Shown piece after piece: positions 6,320 to 6,894 of a DNA stretch of 6,894 bases. The stretch covers positions 1-6,894 of the forward strand of contig CAIQND010000002.1 in assembly GCA_903873045.1 (NCBI GenBank), in the 5' to 3' direction. A program made the translations under genes and the position numbers. The stretch is from an uncultured Methylococcaceae bacterium. Its GTDB lineage: Bacteria; Pseudomonadota; Gammaproteobacteria; Methylococcales; Methylomonadaceae. Position 1 is the first letter of the stretch, and every line of letters begins with the position of its first letter. Under the pieces are notes generated by a model that was not told where the DNA came from, ran no database searches, and saw nothing but the letters and a program-made list of their open reading frames with translations.

Positions 6320-6350
6320 CAAATAATTCCGGCAATTTAAACAATAGTCT

Positions 6351-6379
6351 AATATACGTTTAAAGTGCTATTTGCACAA
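6351..6379 (-). promoter_or_regulatory. Sigma70-type promoter for uvrA
   Basis: On the minus strand TTGTGC (6379-6374) and TATATT (6356-6351) are separated by exactly 17 bases. The -10 matches five of six consensus positions and the -35 three, including TTG. Transcription would start near 6344, leaving a leader of about 25 bases before the ATG at 6319. A short GTGC/GCAC inverted repeat (6365-6368 and 6374-6377) overlaps the -35 box. I found no CTGT-N8-ACAG LexA site in the 570 bases upstream of the gene, so SOS control of the E. coli kind is not supported. Confidence 0.6.
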
Positions 6380-6710
6380 ACTCATGAAAAGTTAACAAAT
6401 ACATCTGGGTAAAAAACGGAGCTTATATTGCTGCCATAATGACCAGCGTATCGATTGCTGCTTTTGTTGTGGGGCTTATAGCCATTTATCCCCCCTCCTG
6501 TTTATTGAATCATTTATGAAAATATCAACGTTATATCAAAACCATTTAAATTTAAACTTAAAATAACATATAGTTGTGAATAATGAAGCGCATTTTTAGT
6601 TTGAGCCTCGCGATGCAAGGCACAGCATGAGTGCGTGAGACTCTCGCCGCGACCGGTAGACTACAAATCCTCTTCAATAGGGCTTCAAAGATTCAAAAAC
6701 TGTTTCATAT

Positions 6711-6740
6711 TAGTGCATAACTTACTAAAATAGCGCATAA
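6711..6740. repeat. Direct repeat TAGYGCATAA with 20-bp period
   Basis: TAGTGCATAA (6711-6720) recurs as TAGCGCATAA (6731-6740), one mismatch in ten and exactly 20 bases apart. This places both on the same face of the helix, as for paired protein-binding sites. Two short copies are weak evidence, and no downstream gene is visible. Confidence 0.3.
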
Positions 6741-6771
6741 TTATTGCTTATTTGAATTCCAACCAGCATTA

Positions 6772-6819
6772 AGAGCGCTTATCCTGCACTGCCGATACGA
6801 AGCAGAGTGAAAACGCTCT
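6772..6819. repeat. Imperfect palindrome, about 48 bp
   Basis: AGAGCG (6772-6777) pairs with CGCTCT (6814-6819). Inside, CACTGC pairs with GCAGAGTG if two bases bulge, giving an imperfect stem-loop. A second small palindrome follows at 6844-6861 (CGTCGCT, loop TAAC, AGCGTCG, one mismatch). These look like parts of a dispersed intergenic repeat, but other copies would be needed to show that. Confidence 0.35.
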
Positions 6820-6894
6820 ACAGACAACATACCGATCTTGCTTCGTCGCTTAACAGCGTCGCCAGCCTTTTTTGAACCCGCTCTTGTACTTAAG

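Larger units (their letters stand above)
6380..6894. other. Intergenic region with no convincing gene
   Basis: No open frame longer than about 50 codons with coding character was found on either strand. The left part (6380-6600) is AT-rich and includes a perfect palindrome TTTAAATTTAAA (6545-6556). Positions 6600-6690 are more GC-rich and read like repeat or relic DNA, with only 15- to 28-codon frames. From 6745 to the window edge a minus-strand frame of about 49 codons is open but has no start signal or recognisable domain. A gene may begin beyond the right edge. No tRNA, rRNA or CRISPR structure was seen. Confidence 0.6.

Noticed and set aside
6320..6322. TTG one codon upstream of the uvrA ATG as alternative start
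   Set aside because: UvrA relatives begin at the ATG-encoded Met followed by Asp, and TTG directly beside ATG offers no better ribosome binding site.
6439..6519. Possible 26-residue hydrophobic peptide (MTSVSIAAFVVGLIAIYPPS...)
   Set aside because: It resembles a single membrane segment, but there is no Shine-Dalgarno at suitable spacing (the nearest GGAG is about 18 bases away), no family resemblance and no supporting context.
6323..6580. SOS (LexA) box upstream of uvrA
   Set aside because: No CTGT-N8-ACAG or close variant was found; isolated CTGT sequences lack the partner half-site.
6582..6630. Short frame MKRIFSLSLAMQGTA resembling the start of a signal peptide
   Set aside because: It stops after 15 codons and has no clear ribosome binding site; chance is the simplest explanation.
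6848..6856. GCTTAAC/GTTAAGC resembling an integron attC core site
   Set aside because: Only one 7-base match is present, with no partner core site at attC spacing, no cassette genes and no integrase in the window.

Overview
The window looks like chromosomal DNA from a moderately AT-rich gammaproteobacterium. The two large genes, uvrA and a yajR-type MFS transporter with its C-terminal ferredoxin-like domain, both read as close relatives of the Escherichia coli proteins. The intergenic palindromes (a GTCGGGTTA/TAACCCGAC hairpin and a CCCCCTTTGAAAAAGGGGG-type element) are of a kind I associate with environmental gammaproteobacteria such as Methylococcales methanotrophs. That narrower placement is a guess.

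Layout, left to right. Positions 1-1113 hold two plus-strand genes: the C-terminal part of a membrane protein cut by the window edge, and a five-helix membrane protein of unknown function. Positions 1154-1803 hold a minus-strand toxin-antitoxin module. The YoeB-type mRNA interferase toxin is intact with all catalytic residues. Its antitoxin is split by a -1 frame change at an A7 run. Two in-phase slippery heptamers lie at the break, and an ATGA stop-start overlap lies just after it. A 103-bp MITE-like palindromic element flanked by an 8-bp direct repeat (CTTATATT) sits directly upstream of the antitoxin ribosome binding site. Positions 1891-3279 (minus) encode the YajR-like transporter, starting at TTG behind a strong Shine-Dalgarno. 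Positions 3280-3502 carry its probable promoter, an 8-bp inverted repeat that could be an operator, a hairpin repeat and the uvrA terminator. Positions 3503-6319 (minus) encode full-length UvrA, with a good sigma70-type promoter upstream. Positions 6380-6894 have no convincing gene, only AT-rich DNA, a 20-bp-periodic direct repeat and an imperfect palindrome.

How the parts relate. uvrA appears to be its own transcription unit, with a promoter at 6351-6379 and a terminator at 3453-3481, and it shows no LexA-like box. yajR has its own promoter region. No clear terminator was seen after yajR, so its transcripts may run on into the MITE and the toxin-antitoxin genes on the same strand. The main point of interest is the toxin-antitoxin locus: an intact toxin should not be tolerated without antitoxin, yet the antitoxin is frameshifted exactly where ribosomal or transcriptional slippage, or reinitiation, could rescue it. 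A homopolymer sequencing error is the simplest rival explanation. No wholly new multi-gene system is evident.
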